Of a stretch of 64,000 nt of DNA, positions 32,382-44,053 are shown one piece after another. Each line of letters opens with the position of its first letter. The stretch's first letter is position 1. Made by a program: the position numbers and the translations under genes. Origin of the DNA: Cephalotrichum gorgonifer (lineage: Eukaryota > Ascomycota > Sordariomycetes > Microascales > Microascaceae); the NCBI GenBank assembly GCA_900312665.1, contig ONZQ02000017.1, positions 1-64,000 of the forward strand, in the 5' to 3' direction. Under the pieces are notes generated by a model. It saw nothing but the letters and a program-made list of their open reading frames with translations, had not been told where the DNA came from and searched no databases.

Positions 32382-33353
32382 TTATACAACGTCCTTAAGG
32401 TCATTTTCAATACCCATCATCCACTGTATCTCCGCGCACAAATCTTTCGCTGCCTCATTCGACAACGCTTGTATCGGCTCCCTCGGCGAGCCTCCGTATC
32501 CGTGGTACCTATCCAAAATAGCTTTGAATCCAGGGATAGCCCTCTTTGTTAACGACCAATCTGCCTTGGCTAGATCTTGTTGCGCGGCCACCGCCTCCTC
32601 GATCTTCCCCGCAACAGCAAGATTGTAAACGCGAACGCACGCCCTGGGGAACACATTCGCGGCGCCGACGATGGCGCCGCTCCCGCCCACCACGACTGAC
32701 GAGGATATAAAGTCCGCGATACCGGCGAAAGCGAAATAGGGGTTCTCAGTGTCAGTCCTCGTGGGGAATAGCTCCGAAACAGACTTGGTTTCGCCAGCAA
32801 CTCTGGCAAGCTTACCCACGTTTCCGCAGGTAAACTTGGTCCCGACGATGTTCGGGTGCTGCGCCAGCCGCACGAGTGCCTCTGAGTCGATATCGATGCC
32901 CGAGACAGCACCAGGGTAGTTGTAGATGACGACAGGGATGGGGCTCTCATCAGCGACTTTAGTGAAGAACCTTTCTATCGTTGCCGTGTCCATAGCCCAC
33001 TTGAAGAAGCTGGGTGTCATCAAAAGCACCGCGTCGCCCCCGGCCTCAGCCGCTTCCCGGCAGAGCTTAAGGGTTCCCCGAACGGACTCATCCGAAGCCC
33101 CGACAAGAAGGCTCGTTCTTGTGAATCCTGCAGCGTCGAGCGCCTCGCGGGTGATCTTGGTCACCTCGGCTCGTTCCTCGGAGGAAAGGAATACTGCCTC
33201 GCCGTTGGAGCCGTTTGTCACAATACCTGCGACACCGGCCTTTGCGAGACGAACAGCATGCTGGGCAATGGTTACCGAGTCAAGGTTCTCGGTTATAGGG
33301 TCGAAGAATACCTGAGTGGGCGCGTAGATACCAGGAAGGAGAGTACGAGCCAT
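32382..33353 (-). CDS. DapA-family (class I) 2-keto-3-deoxy acid aldolase
   Basis: Single exon, 323 aa from ATG 33353. Family landmarks: GIVTNGSNGEAVFLSSEER (the substrate carboxylate loop, GTTGE in DapA), LMTPSFFKW, the YNYP motif with Tyr144, and VGTKFT with the Schiff-base Lys173. Fungal members of this branch cleave 2-keto-3-deoxy sugar acids to pyruvate and an aldehyde, as in LGA1/GaaC of the galacturonate route, rather than making dihydrodipicolinate (fungi make lysine by the aminoadipate path). It is divergent from an L-fuconate-dehydratase-type gene across 948 bp, whose product would be its substrate. With L-fuconate the products would be pyruvate and lactaldehyde. The substrate is inferred from this context. 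Confidence 0.85.
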   Translation of the reverse strand: MARTLLPGIYAPTQVFFDPITENLDSVTIAQHAVRLAKAGVAGIVTNGSNGEAVFLSSEERAEVTKITREALDAAGFTRTSLLVGASDESVRGTLKLCREAAEAGGDAVLLMTPSFFKWAMDTATIERFFTKVADESPIPVVIYNYPGAVSGIDIDSEALVRLAQHPNIVGTKFTCGNVGKLARVAGETKSVSELFPTRTDTENPYFAFAGIADFISSSVVVGGSGAIVGAANVFPRACVRVYNLAVAGKIEEAVAAQQDLAKADWSLTKRAIPGFKAILDRYHGYGGSPREPIQALSNEAAKDLCAEIQWMMGIENDLKDVV

Positions 33354-34301
33354 TGTCGCAGGTTTGGGCTATCGGGAGCTGTTTCAATGGGTGTTTCGTG
33401 ACAGTGGGAAAATATATGCAGTTCAAGTTTGGATCGTCGTGATAAATCGATGTGCGCACAGAAGAAATAGTTTTCGAGCAAGAGTATAGAGAAGCCAGTG
33501 ACCACTGGCTCTGCACACTGCCATGAACCGTTGGACTGGTCATATCCGCCCCTACCCTCCCCTGACAGCATATCCTGCGGAAAGCATCCCGCTAACCGCT
33601 CAGCTTCTAAGAAAGTGGAGAGGTCTGGGCCTGGGGCTAGTCTCGGTCGGTACCGTCCCAGACCCGTGCTCAATATTGGTTGTAGCAGGCGGTCGAATAT
33701 GCGGGGAAAAGCGGCACGCTCGCGTACAGTGTGGAGATGCCCCACATGGGTGTCTTCCGGGGGGAAACGGCTCCCCCACACCTAGGCGAGCCAGCTGATC
33801 AGCCATTGTTGCTTCAATGCTAACTAGCAATCTGCCCCGCGTTCTCGCCCTCGAGTCAGCGCCTTAGTCGACCGATACCCTGATTTCGGTAATATGTGGC
33901 CGGTCGCCCAGTGACGGGGGTAGGTGGAAGTCAAGTATTAGTGGAGAAAACGGGGCTGGCCAAGTAGACCCACTGACTCCAACCAGGGATTTCGTCGTAT
34001 CGACTATGAAGGGGGTTGGAGAATTCGGCCTAAGTGCCGTAGAGATGAAGCCAGGGTTTCTCCGCATGGCGCGGAGTAGGTAGCTAGCTCTCCACATTTA
34101 AGACGTGCTCCGGGAGTACTTTTCCTACGACGAAATAGTCTTCCATATATTGCTCCTCCTACCTCGCATGAAAAGCAGTTGCCATCGTGCCAACCTCGAA
34201 AGCGTTCATCACTCATAACTTGCTCGCGCAGCTAGATACTCCAGCTTCACTAGAAAACTTACTGCCCTTCACATTTCGCGTATACACATTTTCCAGCGAC
34301 T
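33354..34301. promoter_or_regulatory. Divergent promoter with a cluster of CreA-type hexamers
   Basis: The 948 bp separate the aldolase and dehydratase start codons. Seven SYGGRG hexamers (the CreA/Mig1 carbon-repressor consensus), on both strands, fall within 165 bp: 33615, 33631, 33701, 33731, 33740, 33757 and 33774. At even base composition fewer than one would be expected. This fits shared carbon-catabolite control of the pair. Binding is inferred only. Confidence 0.45.
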
Positions 34302-35955
34302 ATGTCCTCCACAGCCCTCACAGTTGCCGACGTGAAAATCGTCGGCTTCAAGGTCCGCGACCTCAGGTTTCCCACCAGCTTGGCTGGCGTCGGCTCCGAC
34401 GCCATGCATGTCGGGACCAATGGGTCTCAACCGTACATCCAGCTGATCACCAACCAGCCCGGTCTGATCGGAGAGGGAATCGTAAGTCATCCATCCATCC
34501 GGGCACCCCCAGGCAACTTCCTTTATCGCATTTCCTATACCCTCGCCAAGCTTACGTATCCACTAACCATAACCCCCCACAAACAGGCATTCAGCAACGG
34601 CCGAGGAAGTGAGCTCATTTGCACCTGTCTAGAAACCTTCGCTGAACGAGTCGTGGGTAAGACAATGCATGAGCTCACTCGCGACATGGGAAAGACGTGG
34701 CGCTACATGGTCTCTGACTCGCAGTATCGTTGGGTCGGCCCCGAGAAGAGCATCACCCACCTCGCGGTCGCTGGTGTCCTCAACGGAGTCTGGGATCTGT
34801 GGGGCAAGATACTCAACAAGCCCGTGTGGCAAATTGTCTGCGACATGACCCCTGCGGAGCTCGTGCGTTGCATTGACTTCAGGTATATCACCGACGTCAT
34901 TACGCCCGAGGAGGCTGTGGAGATGCTTGAGAAGACACAGGAAGGCAAGAAAACGAGGTTCCAGGAGGCGTGGGATAATGTTGCCGTCCCGGCTTATTCG
35001 ACCTCGCCCGGGTGGATGGCCCTGTCCGCCGATAAGATGAGAGAGGTCCTTGACGAGGAGATCAAGCAAGGATATACCGTTTTCAAGTTCAAGGTTGGAT
35101 CAGATCTCGAGGCGGACCGGAAGAAGCTATCCGCTATTCGAGACGTTGTCGGCTACGACAATGGCTTCCAGATTATGATTGACGCGAACCAGGTAGGTTC
35201 CAAAGTCCCCTCCTTACCCGGATTCCTAACCAAGCAAACTCAACTCCCAGTCCAATTCCTAAACATGAAAAACCAACTAACAAACACCTACCTAGGTCTG
35301 GAGCGTCCCTGAGGCAATTGAGTATATGAAGAATCTTGTTGAGTTCAAGCCCGTTTTCATCGAGGGTAAGTCAATCCCAAGAATAAATACCCCCCTGCTT
35401 TCGATATTGCAAGCAAGCTGATGCCCCGGGACAGAACCTACGAACCCTGATGATATCCTCGGGCACGCCGCGATCCGCAAGGCCCTCAAGCCATATGGCG
35501 TCGGGGTTGCCACCGGTGAGGCTGCTCAGAACCGCGTAACGTTCAAGCAGCTTCTGCAAGCCGAGGCTATCGATGTCTGCCAGATCGATGCTGTCAGGCT
35601 AGGCAGTGTCAACGAGTGCTTGGCCGTCATGCTGATGGCCTCAAAGTTCGGCGTTCCTTGCGTTCCCCATAACGGCGCCATGGGGCTCACCGAGCTCACT
35701 TCCCACCTAAGTTTGATCGACTACGTCGCCGTCACTGGCCGCAAGTCCATGCTCGAGTATGCCGACAGCTTCCGCGAGAATCTCCGCCACCCATCTAAGA
35801 TTGTAAATGCACACTACGAGACACCCCTTGCCCCGGGTTACTCAATTGGCTACACGGACGAGGCATTGGAGAAGTACATCTTCCCTGCCGGAAGCTTCTG
35901 GCAGAGCGAGGTAGGGCAGAAGATTATGAACCAGCCAAGGGGTGGTGAGCTATAA
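34302..35955 (+). CDS. L-fuconate-dehydratase-type enolase-superfamily enzyme (ENOSF1-like)
   Basis: Exons 34302-34481, 34587-35192, 35296-35365 and 35435-35955 give 458 aa; introns are GTAAGT, GTAGGT and GTAAGT types. The N-terminal capping domain has VRDLRFPTSLAGVGSDAMH and RWVGPEKSITHLAVAGVLNGVWDLWGK, hallmarks of fuconate dehydratases. In the barrel, the KxK pair is Lys227/Lys229 (FKFKVG), metal ligands are Asp259 (IDANQ), Glu285 and Glu314 (ATGE), and the Asp337-His364 dyad lies in QIDAVRLGS and VPHNG. The reaction is dehydration of a sugar acid, in this family L-fuconate, to 2-keto-3-deoxy-L-fuconate. L-galactonate dehydratase (LGD1) is a related alternative, but FPTSL...GSDAMH favours the fuconate branch. 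The partner aldolase is divergent upstream. Confidence 0.88.
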
Positions 35956-36067
35956 TTGAGACCAATCTTTCACGATGGAGATCATGATTGCATGGTTTGG
36001 ATTAGTGTTGCGTTGGCTACTTCGAGCCGCCTGTTGGAATTGTATAAGCGATATAGACGGCATAGCA

Positions 36068-38191
36068 TTAGATGCATGACAATATTCTTTGCTTCCTTTG
36101 CATATCCTCCAATATGGTGACCACCGTTCCAAGACTTGAAAATGCCCAGGGTCGAATATCCTCAATGGTCAAAGTTTGTAGCTCGTCAATATCCGGAACG
36201 AGGTGCTTCAGCGTTGGGCTAAGTGACGACAAAGTAAGGACAATCACCGCTCCGAGCGACCTATCGCGACGAGTTGTTTAGTAAACTTGGCTAACGGAAA
36301 TGGGGCAGACACTGGATGACGTACGAAAGGGAAAACGTCCACGTATATGGACTTGGCTTTTTCAAAATACTGGTGGCGCTGTGCAGATACAGTCGACAGC
36401 TCTCAATGCATATCGCTGCTTTCTCGATGGCGGAATCTGTATGGGGCCCCATCTCATTCATAGCAATGCTCAAAACAAACGGGCGATATATGATGTGCCT
36501 AGCCGCAAAGTACCTCCTTCTCAGGATCGCCTCTCGATCGTTATCCGTCGGACCTAACGTGAGTGCTGGGCGGTATGCCTCGGGAATGGACGCATGCCAG
36601 AGATCTAACTGCCGCTGAAGCTCGTCGCACACAACCACCATGGAAGACGTCTCCCGGGTAGAGAACTCCTCTGGTGCCATGAGTGACGTGGATGAGAGTG
36701 CTAGAACATGCTGTTTCCGAGGGTATAGCGAATTGTGGATGCGGTTTAGGAGACGTCTGATGGATAACTCGGCGAGGAAATACGTCGACTGCCTTTCATC
36801 CAGGTTACTGCAGGTGGGTAGGGGCGTCTCGTCAATGAGCTGCTGGAGACCGCTTCGTGGTAGCTCTAGCTCAGCTAATCGGTCACATTCCACAAGGAAT
36901 GACGACCATACGAGCCGCAATACGCTTTCCCGAGAGTCTGGTCCCTCGTCTTTTGCATCCATACTGTCCATCCAGGCACAATCAGTGATGCCGCTCGACC
37001 CTCATAAAGTAAGGAGGCAAAGAGCGGATGGTCTTACCCAGATAGTTTGAACTGAATAATAGTAGAGGCGGAGTAGATCAACCGCCAGCTCTGCAGCGGC
37101 CTCACGATATAGGCGAAGTAAAGACTCGCCAAAACCAGTGCTTGCGCAAGCACGATGCTGTATGTGAATGACCACGACGATAGGGACAACAGGATCGGCA
37201 GGGCGTGCTCCATGTACTGCATCCCAGGTGGCGATGCCGAAAAGTCCGTCGACTCCGGGGACGCGGTGACGACTGTGCTGAGGGCGAAAACCACCAGACA
37301 TAGAGCCCACTCAACACTCGAGTCGACACCGTTCTTCAGAAACGAAAGATAGAGATTCCGAAACGAGGCCTCATCCAGTATAGGGTTATTTGCATGTACG
37401 GTCGAGAAATACGTTGACACGAGGTAATCCGCCAGTTCCCGTGTTATCTGTAATTCAGGCGGAGTCCCCTGTAACGTCTCGAAAGACAGCTGTGGAGGCA
37501 GCGCATGTCTAGATTCTAGAAGAAAGAACAAATCTTTCGGATACTCTCCCACCAGCGCCTTCATAGCGGGTAGACCGAGAAGGTAGTTCGACGAGGTCTT
37601 GTGTTTGACTGGGATATCCATCGGCGGCAAGGTGGCGCTGTTCTGTGGGTCATAGCCGGGGGTCCACGCGAGATTAGGGGCATTGAGGTGTCTAGCAATT
37701 GACGGCTGCGAAGACGCGAGGCTCTGTGGCGAGGTCCCTTGGACATCCTCTTGCGCCCTTCTATTCTGAAGTTCGGAGGATAGAGAAGCCACCGCATGGG
37801 CCTGGCTATCCAACATCATCTCAATATGCCGAAGACGCGCCAGGATTTCCCGACTCCCGCCTGACGTGTCGATCCTTTGATAGGACATCAAGGGTTAGCG
37901 CTAGTTGAAGGTCGCAAAGCAAGCCATGTCGTAGGATTAGTTGGTATACCTTTGTGATGGCGTGTCGTCATATTGGCATGTAACATCAGCGTCGATACAG
38001 TTCTGGCAAGTAGGCTTAGCTGCGTCGCATCGCCGTTTTCTGGAAGCAGCAGTATTAGGCCTGCTCGTGGGAAATGCATGGCTCTTCCACACGCAGATGG
38101 CGGGGGCACATGTGGAACCAAGATTTTCCAGTACTCACCGATGGCGGCAGAAGGAGCATGCCAATGCTACCCTCTTCCTGTGGAAGCTCAT
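36068..38191 (-). CDS. Zn2Cys6 transcription factor with fungal-specific middle homology domain
   Basis: Five exons reconstruct a 599-aa protein: 38191-38139, 38039-37950, 37874-37038, 36993-36325 and 36218-36068. The first intron lies inside the zinc cluster, and splicing creates ACSFCRHRKRRCD followed by KPTCQNCIDADVTC, a C-x2-C-x6-C-x5-C-x2-C-x7-C array. A linker with coiled-coil propensity (ILARLRHIEMMLDSQ) follows, then the fungal-specific domain (YLVSTYFSTVHANNPILDEASF; WSSFLVECDRLAE; YFAARHIIYRPF). The fourth intron (37037-36994) is only 44 nt and its acceptor is less certain. The last exon begins PTLKHLVPDIDEL. Its position between the dehydratase (112 bp away, tail to tail) and the sugar transporter suggests it is the cluster-specific activator. 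Confidence 0.83.
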
Positions 38192-39150
38192 ATCAACGGG
38201 GGGCTATGCGGGGTCAATGGGGAATACGGGGGCGGCAGAGGTGGTTGTAGGCGGCAGGATCGCCCGCCTGCGGATGACGGTGGGGAGAAAAGAACGCACC
38301 AGAACATGTGTTGTTATGGGGGGGAGGGGCGAGGGCACGGATGTGTGGGTATTACTCATGGAAACTATACTAGCCAAGAGCGCATGCTGTTTACACGGTG
38401 TGGAGGATAGTGCTATGGGGCCTCCAGGCAGATTGGCCAGTCTTCCTTGGAGCTAGTCGGAGATGGAGACCAAAACCTATTCGGGGACTATCCCGATGCA
38501 GGTGCTTGCACTGTCGCCACTGCCGGGCCTGCTGACATTGCCACGCCATACAAATCGTATTCACCCCCCCGCTAGATTCATATGCCCATCCTAGACCGTT
38601 TATTCTTCTTCATAATCGGAATAAACCAATGGGCCCAATTATTACATAAGAAATTACGTATTTCTCTACTGATGTACTGGAAACATTTTCAACTTAGTTT
38701 CACATCCCAACATGATTGATTCGGCCAGAGACAGAACCATTTGGGGGAGGTGTATATGTGACAATGGGCGAATGTACGAGGTCTCATGGACAGACATACA
38801 ATGAAAAGTGCCTTGTCCTTAGTATATACCTCTTCGCGAGGAACAACAGGTCTTCCTGAACAGAGTAGCATTGGAGGCAGGGCTACTCAAGACCTGTATT
38901 ATGAGTGAACTTTCGCATTGGAAGTAAATGAGGAGTAGTGTCGCTCGTCAAAATGGTCTAGACATCATTTAACTAGGTACATGATATCTAAAAAAAAAAT
39001 TTAAGTATTTCATATACTTGTATAATATTAAGGGTCTAGAAGGCTAGAAAATGAACTTTAGGATACAAATCGCCGACCTCGTAGGTCGGCCATGAAGGCG
39101 ATGCTTATGCCCAAAGCCCCAGGTGGTGCCAGAGCGGACGGAATCTTGGC
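38192..39150. other. Intergenic region, promoter of the regulator gene
   Basis: Lies upstream of the transcription factor and downstream of the transporter, both minus strand. No gene recognised; a run of nine A near 38990 is the only simple repeat. Confidence 0.5.
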
Positions 39151-41138
39151 TTATACATGATCCTCGACATGAGCCGCCTGAGTACCCTCCTTCTCTGCTG
39201 TACCCGCCGCAGCAATCCTACTCTCCTCGGCCTCAATGAAAGCGACGGGGCGCTCGCGGTTGGTCAGATCCGGCTTTCCGCACACCACGAGTGAGGGGTT
39301 CTGGATAAAGATCTGATCCATATCTTCAAGCGTCCGACGGGTAGTCTCGGGATAGAGAATGTAGACGACGGGGAAGTAGCACCAGCAAATGACGGCAAAA
39401 ACTAAAAAGTAGCCACCAGGTTAGTCTTGTGGTACATTTTGACACATTGCTGTGGGGAGTTTAATGGATCGGAAATCTTACTTAGGTAGAAGCCCCATTT
39501 CAAGTTATCGACGCCAGTCTTGGTAAATTGGGTGACGATGAAGCCACCCATCCAGTTAGTGGCGGTCGCCGCGGCAGCACCCCTCGTCCTCCATCCGATG
39601 GAGTTGATCTCCGAGTTGTAGACCCACGGGACCTTGGCGAAGCTAGTTCCGTAGAAGAAGTAGTACAGGAAGAACATGGCAGTAACAACACGGCCCAACT
39701 AGTGATCCATTAGCGTCTAACACCTATTGACAGGTCAGGTTTGTGCCACCTACAATCGCTTCCTTATCTGCGTCTTTCTGGGCTACCCGGAGGCACATGG
39801 ATGCAATCAGGTAACAGGACCCCATGGTCGAAGCTCCATACATCATCATCCTATCACGAGGTCAGATTCGGGACTTGGAGCTTTTCAGTTTAGACGGATC
39901 CACTTACTTGCGTCGGCCGAAGTTATCAATCAGTAGAAGACAGCAGAATGCAGAAAAGAGATAGATGGTGCCGTTAACGCCAGTGAGGAGACGACTCTTC
40001 TGCTCATTATACCCCAGACTCTGTTGGAGAAGTGTGGGGAGATAGTATCCCAGCGCGTTGACGCCGCTGAACTGCTGCATGAACTGCGTACCGCAAGACA
40101 GCAACACCCGGCGGAGGTTTTGCGTCTTGTCGCGGCAGCGGAGGACGTCCATGACGCCGACCCGATCGGCGTGCTCAATATGGAGAGACGCCTGAATGGA
40201 CAGGAACTCGTCGGTGACCTCAGGATTGTCAATGGACAAATTCTTTCCAAGCAGACGAGCAATAACGCGTCGCGCTTCCTCCGGTCGATCCTTCAACATC
40301 AACCATCGAGGAGACTCGGGGACGAGAAGCAAACCGGTGGCGACGACTATGGGGAAGACGAGCTGGAGAGCGAGGGGGAAGCGCCACTGGAGTGGACCAC
40401 CTTGGAAGAAGAGAGCGTAGTTCATCCAGTTGGCTAGGCAGAAGGCTGCGGTGTTGCAGAGGGATCCGACCACGACGAGCTTTCCTCGGATGCGGGGCTT
40501 CGAGCATTCGGCTTGGAAGACGGGGCAGGTCGAGGAAGAAACACCTGTAATGGGAAATCATGTCAGAGTCTCCGCGTGATTCTTAACCTCCCAGCTGAAC
40601 GTAGGCGAGATTACATACCCATGCCAAACCCATTAATGACCCGGCCGATGAGCATCTGCGGAAGATGCCACGCGACGATTTGAAGAATGGCGCCAATAAA
40701 ATTGGTCGTTAGGCCCACGGCAACAGTCTTCTTGCGTCCAAGCCTATCGCCGAGAGTGAAGGCAAAGATGGCTCCGAAAAAGGCACCAAGCTGAGACCGA
40801 CGTTAGGACCTGTGCATATGACTTCGGGCATTGTTTTCAGTCGACGGGCAAGGGACAGACGCGTACCGCGAAGGAGCTCGAGGTAATACCCGAGATATCA
40901 GAGTCCAAGGTTTCCGGGAAGTGTTTCTTAAAGTCCTTGGAAATCAGAACGCCGGAGAAGACGCCCTGATCGTAGCCAAACCAAGCCATGGAAGCTAAAA
41001 ATGCCAGTCAGCCCTGTTCACGATTGCCGCAACAATTCGTGTCGGTTACCATGGAGGCAGAGGGAACCTACTGGCGTTGACCATCGTGATGAGCACCATC
41101 AACAGCGTGCCATCGACTCGCTCGCTCAGGTTAAACAT
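39151..41138 (-). CDS. MFS sugar transporter (SP family)
   Basis: Seven exons give 522 aa: 41138-41072, 40994-40867, 40790-40619, 40544-39908, 39850-39754, 39698-39482 and 39401-39151. Sugar-porter signatures: FGYDQGVFSGVL in TM1, GDRLGRKKT between TM2 and TM3, GRVINGFGMG, the loop PESPRWLMLKDRPEEARRV, QQFSGVNALGYYLP in TM7, DNFGRRK, and PETTRRTLEDMDQIF after TM12. It should import a sugar or sugar acid by proton symport at the plasma membrane. Placed next to the regulator and the dehydratase/aldolase pair, it probably brings in their substrate, a deoxy sugar or its acid. The fifth intron could use an alternative donor 4 nt downstream, but GTAGGT keeps the frame. Confidence 0.9.
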
Positions 41139-42141
41139 GATGGGCGACTATGAGGCTTCCAGCCAAGGAGAAGAAAAGGAAGCGGGAGTCGATCCAAGGA
41201 TTGATATGATCAGCTCTTCCAGGTAGACGTTTTTTTCCTGGGTGGGTGTCAGATAAGAAATGATCTGCCTACCCCAGGGGATATATGCGGGGGCAGCTGA
41301 CGGTATAAATACACACGGTATTTGAGTTTCTTTCTCGCCGAGAACAACATGGACCGCGATGTATGCTAAACGTGACCCGGGATGTCTGGTTCACGGCCCA
41401 GTCGTATGAGCATGGACAATGCGAACTTTGCCCTTTCTGATATGACGCCAAGCTGCATTAAGAATATCGACCCCACGGGGTGAGAGGGTGCAGCAACGTG
41501 GAGCGATCCCAGAACTGCGGAGATGGAAGGACCACAGGTGCGGGGATGATGGTGGGATCCGCTTGTGCCCCAAATTTCAGGGCGAACCTAGCCGAGGAAG
41601 CCCAAGTTTGCAAGGTCCACTTTCTTCTACGCAGTCTCGGTGGGACCGGGGGAAGACGGCGAGCAGCACTATTGGGTATTGACAACCCCTAATAGTTCGC
41701 CTCTCGTCGTTAGCGTTGTCATCGGGGAAAGGCGGCAATGCATGCCGCCTACCCCCGTGCCCATTGTGGTCATGGGTGGCCCGAGAGCTTGGTTTGTTCA
41801 TGTGGTATTCTTGGCACACAACCCCGCATTTGGATCTTTCTCCTCGTTCCTGCCGCCGTCTCCGCACGCCAAGGAGGCAGTTACCCGCCTTGGGCCGCCG
41901 AAGATTTGTGCCCACGGAAATTATTTGTAAATACTCGTACGAGCTCCACGCCAAGTATCAAGGATATTAGGATGTGTCTGAACAAGCCGCCATCCGCAAT
42001 CCTACCCAATCCCTTCGTTTGACACCCGTATTCTATCTTTGAATATCCCAACAGCTCATCTCCATCACACCCCACATCTCAATAGTACCTCGGCCACGGC
42101 ATCCCCTGCTCTTACTTACGAGTAGATCAAGAGTCATTACC
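41139..42141. promoter_or_regulatory. Divergent promoter between transporter and SDR genes
   Basis: About 1 kb between the transporter start and the SDR start, transcribed apart. Several overlapping short frames are non-coding shadows. Shared control of the two genes is possible; no defined operator was recognised. Confidence 0.4.
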
Positions 42142-43306
42142 ATGACGGCAACCTCGTAGGTCAATTTCAATATACCACTCCAACAACCCCCGGCCGCACA
42201 ACGTTTCCGAATGGCAACAAACTGATCTCTTATCGGCAGAAAACCCGTGCTTGTCACGGGCGCGACGGGCTTCATCGGCGCTCACATCGTGGACAACCTG
42301 CTAGCCCGTGGCCTCAGCGTTCGCGGCACCACCCGCACTGTCGCTAAGGGCCAGGCTATGGTCGATGCCCGCCCCGAGTCCAAAGGTCGCCTCGAGTTCG
42401 TACAAATCGAAGACTTTGAGAAGTCGGCGAATTTCAACGAGGCGGTCCACGGCGTCGGCGCGATTATCCACACCGCCAGCGTGCGCCATACCAACCTGCC
42501 TACAATTCCTAGGGATAACAGCTAACCCTTGTCGTGAACAGCCGTTGAACTACTCGGCGAAGGATAATGAGAAAGAGCTCATCCTACCCGCCATACACGG
42601 CGTCCGCGCCGTACTCGAAGCCGCCGCGTCCAACCCCGATGTAAAGAGAGTAGTAATAACCTCCTCCTTCGCATCCGTTCTCGACGCCAACAGAAAGTCA
42701 CCGCCATACTTCACATATACAGGAGAGGATTGGAACCCACTTACCTACGAAGAGTCCATCGACAAGGCGACGACGGCGGTCATCGCCTACCGTGGATCCA
42801 AGAAGTTTGCGGAGCTCGAGGCGTGGAACTTCGTCAAGGAAAATAACCCGAGCTTCGACCTCGTCACACTCTGCCCGCCTATGACCTTCGGCCCTATCGT
42901 GCACCCCGTAAAGTCGGTGAACGATCTCAACGAGTCGAACGCGATGTTGTGGTCGATAGCCTCTGGAACGAAGCCGCTCCCCGTTGCTAGAGTTCCCTTC
43001 TGGATCGACGTTCGAGACCTGGCAAAGGCGCACGTCGAAGCTCTACTTCGGCCCGAGGTTGGGGGGAGACGATATGTCCCTGCGTGTCCGGAGCGGTTCT
43101 CGTATGGGAAGGCCGCTAAGATAATGAGTGATGAATTCGAGAGCCTTAGGGCCGGTGTGTCAGTGGAAGACCAGAAGATTGACGAGTCCCACGGCTTGGA
43201 CGGGGAGACCGCTGCCAAGGAGTTAGGATTTGATTATCACCCCTTCAAGGAGACGGTCAAGGACTTAATCTCTCAGGCCCTGGAAATGGCCAAGAATGTC
43301 CAGTAG
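42142..43306 (+). CDS. Extended SDR, GRE2/dihydroflavonol-reductase-like NADPH aldehyde or ketone reductase
   Basis: Exons 42142-42155, 42240-42480 and 42542-43306 give 339 aa. The first exon is only 14 nt (MTATS) and the splice rebuilds SKPVLVTGATGFIGAHIV with the TGxxGxxG cofactor motif. The RTVAK basic residues after beta2 suit NADPH. Catalytic residues are in VVITSSFASV (Ser) and AYRGSKKFAE (YxxxK). PPMTFGP and FWIDVRDLAKAH are family marks. GRE2-type enzymes reduce methylglyoxal, lactaldehyde-type and other carbonyls in the cytosol. Adjacent to the transporter and aldolase module it could dispose of an aldehyde product. Confidence 0.88.
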
Positions 43307-44053
43307 AGGTATAGAAGCGTGGACCAGCTAGTGTGCATATGGCATAATAGAATTCAAGTTCCACCGTCAAATCATCGTCCCCATTTCTTAGCTTAAACCC
43401 ATGTCCTGAAATATTTTCTGTTTAGGGGGATCGCTATATAACGGGGTGAGGCTGAGACCACCAGAATTCCAGTCAGTCACATTACAACCAGAAGTCGAGT
43501 TTTCAGGGTTAGTACTGCGGGATGTGGTATTGGGGAACAAAATCCGGATTCAATTATCGTGATATCCTCCAGCGATGGTCACCGCTTCGCCAAAGGGAGC
43601 GAGATGAGCTTATCGCGTCCGAGCTTATCGGGTTAAACCGACAAGAGAGGAACGAACCCCACCATACCCCAATCACGATGGTGTCGCCACCTGGGCCCAC
43701 TCTTCATTGTACTAATCCTGGTACCTACGGCTATGTGAGCATAGCGTACTTTCCGCTCGTACCCAGTACGAGTATAAGCGTGCTTGGCAGACAGCGAAAG
43801 CGAGGCGGGTATAGTCGTCGCGATATGTCCACCTCGCCAAACCCCACATAGGCCCAGTTGGAGCCGACGCCCCTGAGCAAGTCCCAAAATCTTTGGGGTG
43901 CGGGGTTATGCTGCCCCGCGATGGGTATCGTTAAAACCCTCGCCAGAGTACTGTTGGAGTACAGGTGTTGTTCTTGACCCTTTATCCAACCGTCTCCAAC
44001 CTTCCTAGCCGTAGCCCGAATCCTACCACACCTCCCCAACCAATACCAACACC
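43307..44053. other. Intergenic region, no gene seen
   Basis: Promoter of the alcohol dehydrogenase. A 109-codon frame at 43522-43851 has no domain. Confidence 0.5.
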
